Positions 8,173-16,231 of a DNA stretch of 64,000 bases are shown here, piece after piece (within the stretch, counting starts at the first letter, position 1; each line of letters starts with the position of its first letter). Origin of the DNA: Pseudomonas frederiksbergensis (lineage in GTDB: Bacteria > Pseudomonadota > Gammaproteobacteria > Pseudomonadales > Pseudomonadaceae); the NCBI RefSeq assembly GCF_003732705.1, contig NZ_MOBR01000027.1, positions 49,186 through 113,185 of the forward strand, read 5' to 3'. The notes under the pieces were generated by a model. The model was given only the letters and a program-made list of their open reading frames with translations. It was not told where the DNA came from and ran no database searches. Made by a program: the position numbers and the translations under genes.

Positions 8173-9884
8173 CCGCCATGCTGTCTTTGTTCGAACCGCT
8201 GACGATCCTGATCGCTGAAGACAGCGCGGCCGATCGCATGCTGCTGTCGAGTATCGTCCGGCGTCAGGGCCATCAGGTGCTGACGGCGGCCAACGGTGCC
8301 GAAGCGGTTGCCGCGTTCCGCGAGCAACGCCCGCAACTGGTGTTGATGGACGCCATGATGCCGGTAATGGACGGTTTCGAGGCGGCGCAGCAGATCAAGG
8401 CACTGGCCGGGGAAACCCTGGTGCCGATCATCTTTTTGACCTCGCTGACCGAAAGCGAAGCCCTGGCCCGTTGTCTGGAGGCCGGCGGCGACGACTTTCT
8501 GGCGAAGCCCTACAACCAGGTGATTCTCGCCGCCAAGATCAAGGCGATGGACCGCTTGCGCCGTTTGCAAGCCACCGTGCTTGAACAGCGTGACCAGATC
8601 GCCCGGCACCACGAGTACTTGCTCAACGAGCAGCGGGTGGCCAAGGCTGTATTCGACAAAGTCGCCCATTCCGGCTGCCTGAACGCGCCGAACATCCGCT
8701 ATCTGCAATCGCCCTACGCGCTGTTCAACGGTGATTTGCTGCTGGCCGCGTTTACCCCGGCCGGCGACATGCACGTGCTGCTCGGCGATTTCACCGGCCA
8801 TGGCTTGCCGGCCGCCGTCGGCGCCATGCCGCTGGCGGAGGTGTTCTATGGCATGACCGCCAAGGGCTACGGCTTGTCCGAAATGCTGCGGGAGATGAAT
8901 GCCAAGCTCAAACGCATCCTGCCGGTGGACATGTTCTGTTGCGCAACCCTGCTGTGCCTGAGCTTCCAGCGCCGTTCGGTGGAAGTCTGGAATGGCGGGA
9001 TGCCGGACGGTTACCTGCACAGCAACGCCAGTGGCGAGCGTACGCCGCTGAAGGCGCGGCATTTGCCATTGGGTGTATTGAGCCCGCCAACCTTTAACGA
9101 TCGTACGGAAGTGTTTCCGATGGCGGTCGGTGATCGGGTGTTCCTGTTGTCTGACGGGGTGATCGATACCTGCGATGCCAACGAACAGTTGTTTGGCATC
9201 GAGCGGTTGGAGGAAGTGTTTGCCGCCAATCGTCAGCCCGATGCGTTGTTCGAAGAAATCGAGCAGGCCCTGCGCGACTTCCGTGGCGAAGCCCGGGATG
9301 ACGTGAGCATGGTCGAGGTCAGCCTGCTGGAAGCGGCACAGCTGAACCCGCCGGCGCTGGTGTATTCCGACAGCGGCCAGTCCTGTCCGCTGGACTGGTC
9401 GGTGAGTTTCGAGTTTCGTGCCGCGACCCTCAAACGCTTCAATCCGCTGCCGTACCTGCTGCAATTGCTGCTGGAAGTCCATGGCCTGAGGGCGCAAAGT
9501 GGCGCGTTATATAGTGTCCTGGCCGAGCTGTATTCCAATGCCCTGGAGCACGGGGTGCTCGGCCTGGACTCCAGCCTCAAACGCGATGCCTTGGGTTTTG
9601 CGCGTTATTATCAGGAACGCAATACACGACTGGACCAATTGCAGGACGGCTATGTACGGCTGCACTTGCAGGTGACGCCCGAAGGTGAGGGTGGCCGCCT
9701 GAGCATTCGGGTCGATGACAGTGGCAAGGGTTTCGATGTGGCGCGGGTGATGGCGCGGCCCGTGGAGGGCGTCCGTCTTTCGGGGCGCGGTGTCAGTCTG
9801 ATCCGCCAGTTGAGCCGCAAGGCGAGTTGGTCCGACGATGGTCGTAGTGCGCACGTGGAGTTTTACTGGGAGGCTCTGGCATAA
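8169..9884 (+). CDS. hsbR: Response regulator/PP2C phosphatase/anti-sigma kinase HsbR
   Basis: A 571-residue three-domain switch protein. An N-terminal receiver has phospho-acceptor D61 (VLMDAMMPVMDG). A central SpoIIE/PP2C phosphatase has metal motifs GDFTGHG, LLSDGVID and DDVSM. A C-terminal HATPase/serine-kinase domain has an N box (ELYSNALEHG), DDSGKGFD and SGRGVSLI. It should phosphorylate or dephosphorylate HsbA depending on phosphate received from HptB. The start is GTG 8169, overlapping the hsbA stop, or ATG 8178; neither has a strong ribosome site, which fits translational coupling to hsbA. Confidence 0.87.
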   Translation: MTAMLSLFEPLTILIAEDSAADRMLLSSIVRRQGHQVLTAANGAEAVAAFREQRPQLVLMDAMMPVMDGFEAAQQIKALAGETLVPIIFLTSLTESEALARCLEAGGDDFLAKPYNQVILAAKIKAMDRLRRLQATVLEQRDQIARHHEYLLNEQRVAKAVFDKVAHSGCLNAPNIRYLQSPYALFNGDLLLAAFTPAGDMHVLLGDFTGHGLPAAVGAMPLAEVFYGMTAKGYGLSEMLREMNAKLKRILPVDMFCCATLLCLSFQRRSVEVWNGGMPDGYLHSNASGERTPLKARHLPLGVLSPPTFNDRTEVFPMAVGDRVFLLSDGVIDTCDANEQLFGIERLEEVFAANRQPDALFEEIEQALRDFRGEARDDVSMVEVSLLEAAQLNPPALVYSDSGQSCPLDWSVSFEFRAATLKRFNPLPYLLQLLLEVHGLRAQSGALYSVLAELYSNALEHGVLGLDSSLKRDALGFARYYQERNTRLDQLQDGYVRLHLQVTPEGEGGRLSIRVDDSGKGFDVARVMARPVEGVRLSGRGVSLIRQLSRKASWSDDGRSAHVEFYWEALA

Positions 9885-9914
9885 TCCGCGAATTCTTGAT
9901 CAAGGAGTGAACAA

Positions 9915-10283
9915 GTGGCTGACACACATCTGGACCACGACGTGCTGAGCGCGTTGCAGGAAGTGATGGAGGACGAGTATCCAACCTTGCTGGATACCTT
10001 CATCGCCGACTCCGAAGAGCGTTTGCGCGTCCTGCGACAAGCTGAAGATGCTGCGCAACTGATGAACGCTGCCCATAGTTTCAAAGGCAGCAGCAGCAAC
10101 ATGGGCGCCACTCGTCTGGCCGAGCTTTGCAACGAGCTGGAGCAGCGCGCCCGGCAAAAAAGCCTCGCCGGCATCGAAAAACTGGTCAGGGAAATCGACG
10201 GTGAATTCGCCATCGTCCGCCCTCTCTACGAAGCCGAGCGTCAGCGCTCACTGGCCGACAATGCGACCGCCCGGCGCTTTTAG
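9915..10283 (+). CDS. hptB: Histidine phosphotransfer protein HptB
   Basis: A 122-residue single-domain Hpt protein. The phospho-histidine is H54 in AAHSFKGSSSNMGATRL, the classic Hpt helix. In P. aeruginosa HptB collects phosphate from several hybrid kinases and passes it to HsbR. The start is GTG 9915, preceded at good spacing by AAGGAG. It lies 30 bp after hsbR, and its product would be the input of the module encoded upstream. A sigma54 box separates it from fliK. Confidence 0.88.
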   Translation: MADTHLDHDVLSALQEVMEDEYPTLLDTFIADSEERLRVLRQAEDAAQLMNAAHSFKGSSSNMGATRLAELCNELEQRARQKSLAGIEKLVREIDGEFAIVRPLYEAERQRSLADNATARRF

Positions 10284-10300
10284 ATTTTATTTGGCTGGCC

Positions 10301-10316
10301 TGGCTCGACCTTTGCA
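10301..10316 (+). promoter_or_regulatory. Sigma54 promoter for fliK
   Basis: TGGCTC-N5-TTGCA with the invariant GG and GC 12 bp apart; one base differs from TGGCAC. It lies about 50 bp before the fliK ATG. Hook-length genes are sigma54-dependent in Pseudomonas, so the assignment fits; I cannot test activity. Confidence 0.72.
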
Positions 10317-10366
10317 GTTATCTCTCGCAACTGTACCTACGATCCCAGTGCAGCGGAGACCGCGTC

Positions 10367-11746
10367 ATGCCCGTTACCCCCAATTTGCTTCTTCAGCCCG
10401 CTGCCAAGGCCAAGCCTCAAGCCGCCTCCGCCAATGCCCCTGTGGTGGCCGCTGAGCCTGGGGATAAAGCATCCAGCTTCGCCAACGTCTTCGCCAATCA
10501 GGCCCAGAACAAGCCCTCCATGGTGGCTGACGCGCCAGTCAAACCGAGCAAGGACAAAACCCCGGACAGTCCAGGTAAAAAGGACGTCAGCAACGATAAG
10601 TCTGCCGCCCCGAAGCCGACGGTTGCCGATAGCGGCAAATCCTTGCCCGCCGATAAACCGGCGCCGTCCTCCAAGGACGACAAGAGCGCCAGCGACAGTG
10701 ACGCCGACGCTGCCGATACGCCGGTCGCCGTCGATGCTCCGCCGGTTGACCCGACGCTGGACCCTGCCCTGATGCAAGCGGTTCAGCCCGTGGCTCCCGC
10801 GCCAGTGGCCGAGGTGCCAGCCGTGGTCACTGACGCACAACCGCAAGTCGAGTTGCCGGCGGTTGCCGCCACCGTGACGGCCGCACCGGCGCAACCCGCC
10901 GCGACCACCGACACAGATTTCGATCCGGAGTCCGATCCTCTCGATGCATTGCCTGCCCTGCGCATGGCGATGGAGCAGAGCGGTCACGTCTCCGCGTCCA
11001 GCCAGACCCAGGCCAAAACGACACCGGCCCAGGCTTCCGCCGATGGCGACCTGACCTCGGCGCAGAACTTTGCCGCCGGCATGGCGACCATGCTCGATGT
11101 GAAGGCCGACAAGGACAGCACTAGCCAGAGCGGTGGTGAAAAGGCCTTCAGTGGGTTGCTTAATGAAGGTCTCAAGGACCTGACGTCCGCCAGCGGCGAT
11201 ACCCGCGTCGATGATTTCGCCAGTCGTCTGGCAGCGTTGACCCAGGCCGCCACGCCGAAAACCGCCAATGCGCTGCCGGTCAATCAGCCGATTGCCATGC
11301 ATCAGAGCGGCTGGACGGAAGAAGTGGTGAACCGGGTCATGTACCTGTCCAGCGCCAATCTCAAGGCCGCCGACATTCAGTTGCAACCGGCCGAGCTGGG
11401 GCGTCTGGATATTCGGGTGAACATGATGCCGGACCAGCAAACCCAGGTGACGTTCATGAGTGCTCATCCGAGCGTTCGCGAAGCGCTGGACGGACAAATG
11501 CATCGCTTGCGGGACATGTTCGCGCAACAGGGCATGGGTCAGGTCGATGTCAACGTGTCCGACCAGTCCCGTGGCTGGCAGGGCCAGGGTCAGGAGCAGC
11601 AGGCCCAGCAAGGTCAGAGCGGTCGTGCCAGCGCCAGTGGTGGCCGGGTTGATGCCATGGACGATGAGATCGTTCCAACAGTGGCGGAGGTCGCGGCCAG
11701 CACCACCAGCATCATCGGTTCCAGCGCCGTCGACTACTACGCCTGA
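10367..11746 (+). CDS. fliK: Flagellar hook-length control protein FliK
   Basis: A 459-residue secreted ruler. The N-terminal ~280 residues are Ala/Pro/Asp/Lys-rich and low in order, as usual for this fast-evolving part. The conserved Flg_hook domain begins near SGWTEEVVNRVMYLSS and includes LQPAELGRLDIRVNM, which signals FlhB to switch substrate from hook to filament. The tail is Gln/Gly-rich. A sigma54 box precedes it and a type B repeat follows, so it may be a single-gene transcript. Confidence 0.92.
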   Translation: MPVTPNLLLQPAAKAKPQAASANAPVVAAEPGDKASSFANVFANQAQNKPSMVADAPVKPSKDKTPDSPGKKDVSNDKSAAPKPTVADSGKSLPADKPAPSSKDDKSASDSDADAADTPVAVDAPPVDPTLDPALMQAVQPVAPAPVAEVPAVVTDAQPQVELPAVAATVTAAPAQPAATTDTDFDPESDPLDALPALRMAMEQSGHVSASSQTQAKTTPAQASADGDLTSAQNFAAGMATMLDVKADKDSTSQSGGEKAFSGLLNEGLKDLTSASGDTRVDDFASRLAALTQAATPKTANALPVNQPIAMHQSGWTEEVVNRVMYLSSANLKAADIQLQPAELGRLDIRVNMMPDQQTQVTFMSAHPSVREALDGQMHRLRDMFAQQGMGQVDVNVSDQSRGWQGQGQEQQAQQGQSGRASASGGRVDAMDDEIVPTVAEVAASTTSIIGSSAVDYYA

Positions 11747-11755
11747 TTTCTTCCT

Positions 11756-11865
11756 GATCGTTCCCACGCTCTGCGTGGGAATGCAGCCCGGGACGCTCCG
11801 CGTCCCCACCGAAGCGGACGCGGAGCGTCCATTGAGGCATTCCCACGCAGAGCGTGGGAACGATC
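11756..11865 (+). repeat. Type B palindromic element (copy 1, forward polarity)
   Basis: Ends GATCGTTCCCACGCTCTGCG and its inverted complement. Inside lies a second palindrome, GGGACGCTCCGCGTCCC, and its partner. The left arm has the forward tag ATGCAGCCCGGGACGC; the right has GTCCATTGAGGCATT. It lies between fliK and the fliL promoter. Confidence 0.85.
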
Positions 11866-11899
11866 ATCTCTAACAGCTCGACTCCCTCCCCGACACTTC

Positions 11900-11915
11900 T
11901 GGCATAACACTTGCT
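11900..11915 (+). promoter_or_regulatory. Sigma54 promoter for fliLMNOPQR-flhB
   Basis: TGGCAT-N5-TTGCT, with GG and GC 12 bp apart; one base differs from consensus. It is about 50 bp upstream of the fliL ATG and immediately after the type B repeat, and would drive the switch/export-gate operon. Confidence 0.8.
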
Positions 11916-11965
11916 CTTGCCTTGCCGTGCGACTGTGAAAACCTGAATAGTGACGGATTATTGGC

Positions 11966-12472
11966 ATGGCGAAGAGCGAAGCAGCAGCAGTGGTTAAAGA
12001 CCCTGCAACCAAAGGCAAACTCAAGCTGATCATTGCGATCGTGGTGGCGGTGCTGCTGGCGATCGGTTTGTCCGTGGGGGCTACCTGGTACTTCATGCAC
12101 AGCGCCCAGAGTAAACCTGCCGTGGCGGCTGAAACTGCCCCGACCGGCAAGCAGCCGGCGGTTTTCGAGCCGATGGCGCCAGCCTTCGTCGCCAACTACA
12201 ACCAGAACGGCCGCCAACGCTACATGCAGGTGAGTATCACCCTGCAGGGTCGCAATCAGGCTGATCTGGAGGCGCTCAAAGTGCACATGCCGGTCATTCG
12301 CAATAATCTCGTCATGCTGTTCTCGGGCCAGGATTTCGCCACACTCGCGACGCCGGTCGGCCAGGAAATGTTGCGCCAGAAGGCCACCGCGAGCGTCCAG
12401 GAAGTGGCGCAGAAAGAGCTCGGCAAAGTGGTGATCGAACAGTTGCTTTTCACTAATTTCGTACTGCAGTAG
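11966..12472 (+). CDS. fliL: Flagellar basal-body-associated protein FliL
   Basis: A 168-residue single-pass inner-membrane protein: short basic cytoplasmic N-terminus, a membrane helix at about 19-41 (LKLIIAIVVAVLLAIGLSVG), then a periplasmic FliL domain. It surrounds the stator and supports torque. The C-terminus ends with QLLFTNFVLQ, the usual FliL ending. fliM follows after 9 bp. Confidence 0.94.
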   Translation: MAKSEAAAVVKDPATKGKLKLIIAIVVAVLLAIGLSVGATWYFMHSAQSKPAVAAETAPTGKQPAVFEPMAPAFVANYNQNGRQRYMQVSITLQGRNQADLEALKVHMPVIRNNLVMLFSGQDFATLATPVGQEMLRQKATASVQEVAQKELGKVVIEQLLFTNFVLQ

Positions 12473-12481
12473 GAACACGAC

Positions 12482-13450
12482 ATGGCCGTGCAGGACCTGC
12501 TGTCCCAGGATGAGATCGATGCGCTGTTGCATGGCGTCGACGATGGTCTGGTACAGACCGATACCGCTTCCGAACCCGGCAGCGTCAAAAGTTACGACCT
12601 GACCAGCCAGGATCGGATCGTCCGCGGACGCATGCCGACCCTGGAGATGATCAACGAGCGTTTCGCCCGCTACACCCGCATCAGCATGTTCAACATGCTG
12701 CGCCGCTCGGCGGACGTTGCCGTGGGTGGCGTGCAGGTGATGAAGTTCGGCGAATACGTGCACTCGCTGTACGTGCCGACCAGCCTCAACCTGGTCAAGA
12801 TCAAACCGTTGCGCGGCACCGCGCTGTTCATCCTCGACGCCAAACTGGTGTTCAAGCTGGTGGACAACTTCTTCGGCGGCGATGGCCGTCACGCGAAGAT
12901 CGAAGGGCGTGAATTCACCCCGACCGAACTGCGTGTGGTGCGCATGGTGCTGGAGCAGGCCTTCATCGATTTGAAAGAAGCCTGGCAGGCGATCATGGAA
13001 GTGAACTTCGAGTACATCAACTCGGAAGTGAACCCGGCCATGGCCAATATCGTCGGCCCGAGCGAAGCGATCGTGGTGTCCACGTTCCACATCGAACTCG
13101 ATGGCGGTGGCGGCGACCTGCACGTGACCATGCCGTACTCGATGATCGAGCCGGTGCGCGAAATGCTCGATGCCGGCTTCCAGTCGGACCTCGATGACCA
13201 GGACGAACGTTGGGTCAACGCCTTGCGCCAGGATGTGCTGGACGTGGATGTGCCGATCGGCGCCACCGTGGCCCGTCGTCAGTTGCGCCTGCGGGACATC
13301 CTGCACATGCAGCCGGGGGACATCATCCCGGTCGAGATGCCGGAAGAAATGATCATGCGCGCCAACGGCGTGCCTGCGTTCAAGGTCAAGATGGGCTCGC
13401 ACAAAGGCAACCTCGCGTTGCAGGTGATCGAACCGATCGAGCGCCGCTGA
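12482..13450 (+). CDS. fliM: Flagellar motor switch protein FliM
   Basis: A 322-residue C-ring protein. The N-terminal CheY-P docking peptide is clear (LLSQDEIDALLHG, residues 6-18). The middle domain contains the GGxG-type loop region (VDNFFGGDGRHAKIEGREFT) that contacts FliG, and the C-terminus is a SpoA domain that pairs with FliN. Binding of CheY-P to the N-terminus flips rotation. It is co-transcribed with fliN after a 62-bp gap. Confidence 0.97.
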   Translation: MAVQDLLSQDEIDALLHGVDDGLVQTDTASEPGSVKSYDLTSQDRIVRGRMPTLEMINERFARYTRISMFNMLRRSADVAVGGVQVMKFGEYVHSLYVPTSLNLVKIKPLRGTALFILDAKLVFKLVDNFFGGDGRHAKIEGREFTPTELRVVRMVLEQAFIDLKEAWQAIMEVNFEYINSEVNPAMANIVGPSEAIVVSTFHIELDGGGGDLHVTMPYSMIEPVREMLDAGFQSDLDDQDERWVNALRQDVLDVDVPIGATVARRQLRLRDILHMQPGDIIPVEMPEEMIMRANGVPAFKVKMGSHKGNLALQVIEPIERR

Positions 13451-13512
13451 CCGGCGCTTAACTCCCCATTTAACACTGGCCGCTTCTAAGAGCTGCCCGC
13501 CGAGGACACACG

Positions 13513-13971
13513 ATGAACGACGATATGAACGCCCAGGACGACCAGGCACTGGCTGATGAATGGGCTGCCGCACTGGAAGAAACCGGTGATGCCGGCCAGG
13601 ACGATATCGATGCGCTGCTGGCCGCCGACACTGGCAGCTCGGGCTCCAACCGTCTGCCGATGGAAGAGTTCGGCAGCGTGCCGAAGAACAACGAACCGGT
13701 GACCCTGGACGGCCCGAACCTGGACGTGATCCTCGACATCCCGGTATCGATTTCCATGGAGGTCGGCAGCACCGACATCAACATCCGTAACCTGCTGCAA
13801 CTCAACCAGGGTTCGGTGATCGAGCTCGATCGCCTGGCCGGCGAGCCGCTGGACGTGCTTGTCAACGGCACCCTCATCGCCCACGGCGAAGTGGTTGTGG
13901 TCAACGAGAAGTTCGGCATCCGCCTGACTGACGTGATCAGCCCAAGCGAACGTATCAAGAAGCTGCGCTAA
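13513..13971 (+). CDS. fliN: Flagellar motor switch protein FliN
   Basis: A 152-residue protein whose C-terminal ~80 residues form the SpoA domain that completes the C-ring (IPVSISMEVGSTDINIRNLL, then GEVVVVNEKFGIRLTDV). The acidic N-terminus carries QDDIDALLAAD at 29-39, strikingly like the CheY-docking peptide QDEIDALL of FliM next door. This could give FliN its own CheY-P contact, as proposed for FliY in other bacteria. fliO starts immediately after the stop. Confidence 0.96.
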   Translation: MNDDMNAQDDQALADEWAAALEETGDAGQDDIDALLAADTGSSGSNRLPMEEFGSVPKNNEPVTLDGPNLDVILDIPVSISMEVGSTDINIRNLLQLNQGSVIELDRLAGEPLDVLVNGTLIAHGEVVVVNEKFGIRLTDVISPSERIKKLR

Positions 13972-14418
13972 GTGAACAAGGTTCTGGGGTTGTTGCTGGC
14001 GCTGCCGGTCAGCGCTTTGGCGGCCGAGCCGGTGGCCACTGCGTCGGCGGCGGCTGCTCCGGTGGTCAACAGCGGCGTGGCCGGGCAATTGACACAATTG
14101 GTGTTCGGCCTGCTGCTGGTGCTGGGGTTGATCTTCTTCCTCGCCTGGCTGTTGCGTCGGGTGCAGCAGGCCGGACCCGCCGGCAAAGGCCAGGTGATCG
14201 AGATTATCGGTTCCCGCGCCCTGGGTCCTCGCGACCGGTTGATGCTGGTGCAGGTCGGCAATGAGCAGATTCTGCTCGGCCTGAGTCCTGGCACCATCAC
14301 GGCGTTGCATGTGCTCAAGGAGCCGGTGCACGTGCCGAGCACCACGGAAAAATCGACCCCGGAATTTGCCCAGCGCCTGATGGAACTGTTGGGCAAGGAT
14401 CAGAAGGATAAGAAGTAA
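13972..14418 (+). CDS. fliO: Flagellar export-gate assembly protein FliO
   Basis: A 148-residue membrane protein with a GTG start directly abutting the fliN TAA. The N-terminal LGLLLALPVSALAA looks like a cleaved signal, followed by one membrane helix (TQLVFGLLLVLGLIFFLAWLL) and a cytoplasmic FliO domain (GKGQVIEIIGSRALGPRDRLMLV). It helps FliP form its ring. It shares one base with the fliP ATG. Confidence 0.92.
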   Translation: MNKVLGLLLALPVSALAAEPVATASAAAAPVVNSGVAGQLTQLVFGLLLVLGLIFFLAWLLRRVQQAGPAGKGQVIEIIGSRALGPRDRLMLVQVGNEQILLGLSPGTITALHVLKEPVHVPSTTEKSTPEFAQRLMELLGKDQKDKK

Positions 14419-15176
14419 TGGGTGCGCTCCGCATCGTCTTGACGCTGGCCCTGATGCTGGCGGCGCCGTTGGCGCTGGCCGCCGATCCGCTGTCGATCCC
14501 GGCCATCACCCTGGGCACTAATGCGCAGGGTGCGCAGGAATACTCGGTCAGCCTGCAAATCCTGCTGATCATGACCGCGCTGAGCTTTATTCCAGCGTTC
14601 GTCATGCTGATGACCAGCTTCACGCGGATCATCATTGTCTTTTCGATCCTGCGTCAGGCCCTGGGCCTGCAGCAGACACCGTCGAACCAGATCCTCACCG
14701 GCATGGCGCTGTTCCTGACCCTGTTCATCATGGCGCCGGTGTTCGACCGGGTGAACAACGATGCCTTGCAACCGTACCTGGCGGAGAAGCTAACCGCCCA
14801 GGATGCCGTGATCAAAGCGCAAGTGCCGATCAAGGACTTCATGCTGGCCCAGACTCGCACCAGCGATCTGGAGCTGTTCATGCGCCTGTCCAAGCGCACT
14901 GACATCGCCACGCCGGATCAGGCGCCACTGACCATCCTGGTGCCGGCGTTCGTGACCTCGGAACTCAAAACCGCGTTCCAGATCGGCTTCATGATCTTCA
15001 TTCCATTTCTGATCATCGACCTGGTCGTGGCCAGTGTGCTGATGGCGATGGGGATGATGATGCTGTCGCCGCTGATCATTTCCCTGCCGTTCAAAATCAT
15101 GCTGTTCGTGCTCGTCGATGGCTGGGCGCTGATCATCGGTACATTGGCCAGCAGCTTTGGAGGTGTTTCGCCATGA
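14418..15176 (+). CDS. fliP: Flagellar export-gate protein FliP
   Basis: A 252-residue polytopic protein with an N-terminal signal sequence (LTLALMLAAPLALAA) and the conserved MLMTSFTRIIIVFSILRQAL and LVDGWALIIGTLASSF segments. Five FliP, one FliR and four FliQ copies form the export channel. Overlaps of 1 bp with fliO and 4 bp with fliQ suggest coupled translation for fixed stoichiometry. Confidence 0.97.
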   Translation: MGALRIVLTLALMLAAPLALAADPLSIPAITLGTNAQGAQEYSVSLQILLIMTALSFIPAFVMLMTSFTRIIIVFSILRQALGLQQTPSNQILTGMALFLTLFIMAPVFDRVNNDALQPYLAEKLTAQDAVIKAQVPIKDFMLAQTRTSDLELFMRLSKRTDIATPDQAPLTILVPAFVTSELKTAFQIGFMIFIPFLIIDLVVASVLMAMGMMMLSPLIISLPFKIMLFVLVDGWALIIGTLASSFGGVSP

Positions 15177-15442
15177 CGCCAGAAGTCGCCGTAGACATCT
15201 TTCGGGATGCGCTGTGGTTGACCACCATGATGGTCGCGGTGCTGGTGATCCCGAGTCTGCTGGTGGGGCTGTTGGTGGCGATGTTCCAGGCCGCCACTCA
15301 GATCAACGAACAGACCTTGAGCTTCCTGCCGCGCCTGCTGGTGATGCTGGTGACGCTGATCGTTGCCGGCCCGTGGCTGGTGCAGACCTTCATGGAATAC
15401 ATCCTGCGGTTGTATGGCAGCATTCCTATGGTCATCGGCTAA
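15173..15442 (+). CDS. fliQ: Flagellar export-gate protein FliQ
   Basis: An 89-residue protein with two hydrophobic helices, the normal FliQ layout (TMMVAVLVIPSLLVGLLVAM and LPRLLVMLVTLIVAGPWLV) joined by the conserved FQAATQINEQTLSF loop. It packs around the FliP5R1 core. It overlaps fliP by 4 bp and is 3 bp from fliR. Confidence 0.96.
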   Translation: MTPEVAVDIFRDALWLTTMMVAVLVIPSLLVGLLVAMFQAATQINEQTLSFLPRLLVMLVTLIVAGPWLVQTFMEYILRLYGSIPMVIG

Positions 15443-15445
15443 ACC

Positions 15446-16228
15446 ATGTCGCTGCTGCAACTGACCGATACCCAGATCAGCACCTGGGTGGCGACGTTCA
15501 TGTTGCCGCTGTTCCGTGTCGGTACGCTGCTGATGGTCATGCCTATTTTCGGCACGACCCTGGTGCCTCGCCGCGTGCGGGCCTATCTGGCCCTGGCGAT
15601 CACGGTGGTCATCACGCCGGCGCTGCCACCGATGCCGCCGGTCAATCCGCTGGACCTCAGCGGGCTGCTGCTGATTGGTGAGCAGATCATCATCGGCGCG
15701 GTGTTGGGCTTCTCCTTGCAGCTGTTCTTCCAGGCGTTCGTGGTTGCCGGGCAGATCGTCGCGATCCAGATGGGCATGGGCTTCGCGTCCATGGTCGACC
15801 CGACCAACGGCGTTTCAGTCGCGGTGATCGGACAGTTCTTCACCATGCTGGTGACGCTGATGTTCCTGGGGATGAACGGCCACTTGGTGGTGTTCGAAGT
15901 GCTCACCGAAAGCTTCACCACGCTGCCGGTCGGTAGCGGTTTCCTGGTCAATCATTTCTGGGAGCTGGCCGGCAAGCTCGGTTGGGTCCTTGGCGCGGCG
16001 CTGGTGCTGGTGCTGCCGGCGATCACGGCGTTGCTGGTGGTCAACATCGCGTTCGGCGTGATGACCCGGGCGGCGCCGCAACTGAACATCTTTTCCATCG
16101 GTTTTCCGCTGACCCTGGTGCTCGGGATGTTCATCCTTTGGGTCAGCCTGGGGGATATTCTCAATCAGTATCAACCCATGGCCTCCGAGGCCTTGCAGTT
16201 TTTACGCGAACTGGCACAGGCGCGCTGA
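15446..16228 (+). CDS. fliR: Flagellar export-gate protein FliR
   Basis: A 260-residue integral membrane protein with about six hydrophobic segments, including FQAFVVAGQIVAIQMGMGF and LNIFSIGFPLTLVLGMFIL, both typical of FliR. It is the single-copy subunit of the FliPQR export channel and contacts FlhB, which is encoded next after 3 bp. Confidence 0.96.
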   Translation: MSLLQLTDTQISTWVATFMLPLFRVGTLLMVMPIFGTTLVPRRVRAYLALAITVVITPALPPMPPVNPLDLSGLLLIGEQIIIGAVLGFSLQLFFQAFVVAGQIVAIQMGMGFASMVDPTNGVSVAVIGQFFTMLVTLMFLGMNGHLVVFEVLTESFTTLPVGSGFLVNHFWELAGKLGWVLGAALVLVLPAITALLVVNIAFGVMTRAAPQLNIFSIGFPLTLVLGMFILWVSLGDILNQYQPMASEALQFLRELAQAR

Positions 16229-16231
16229 GTC

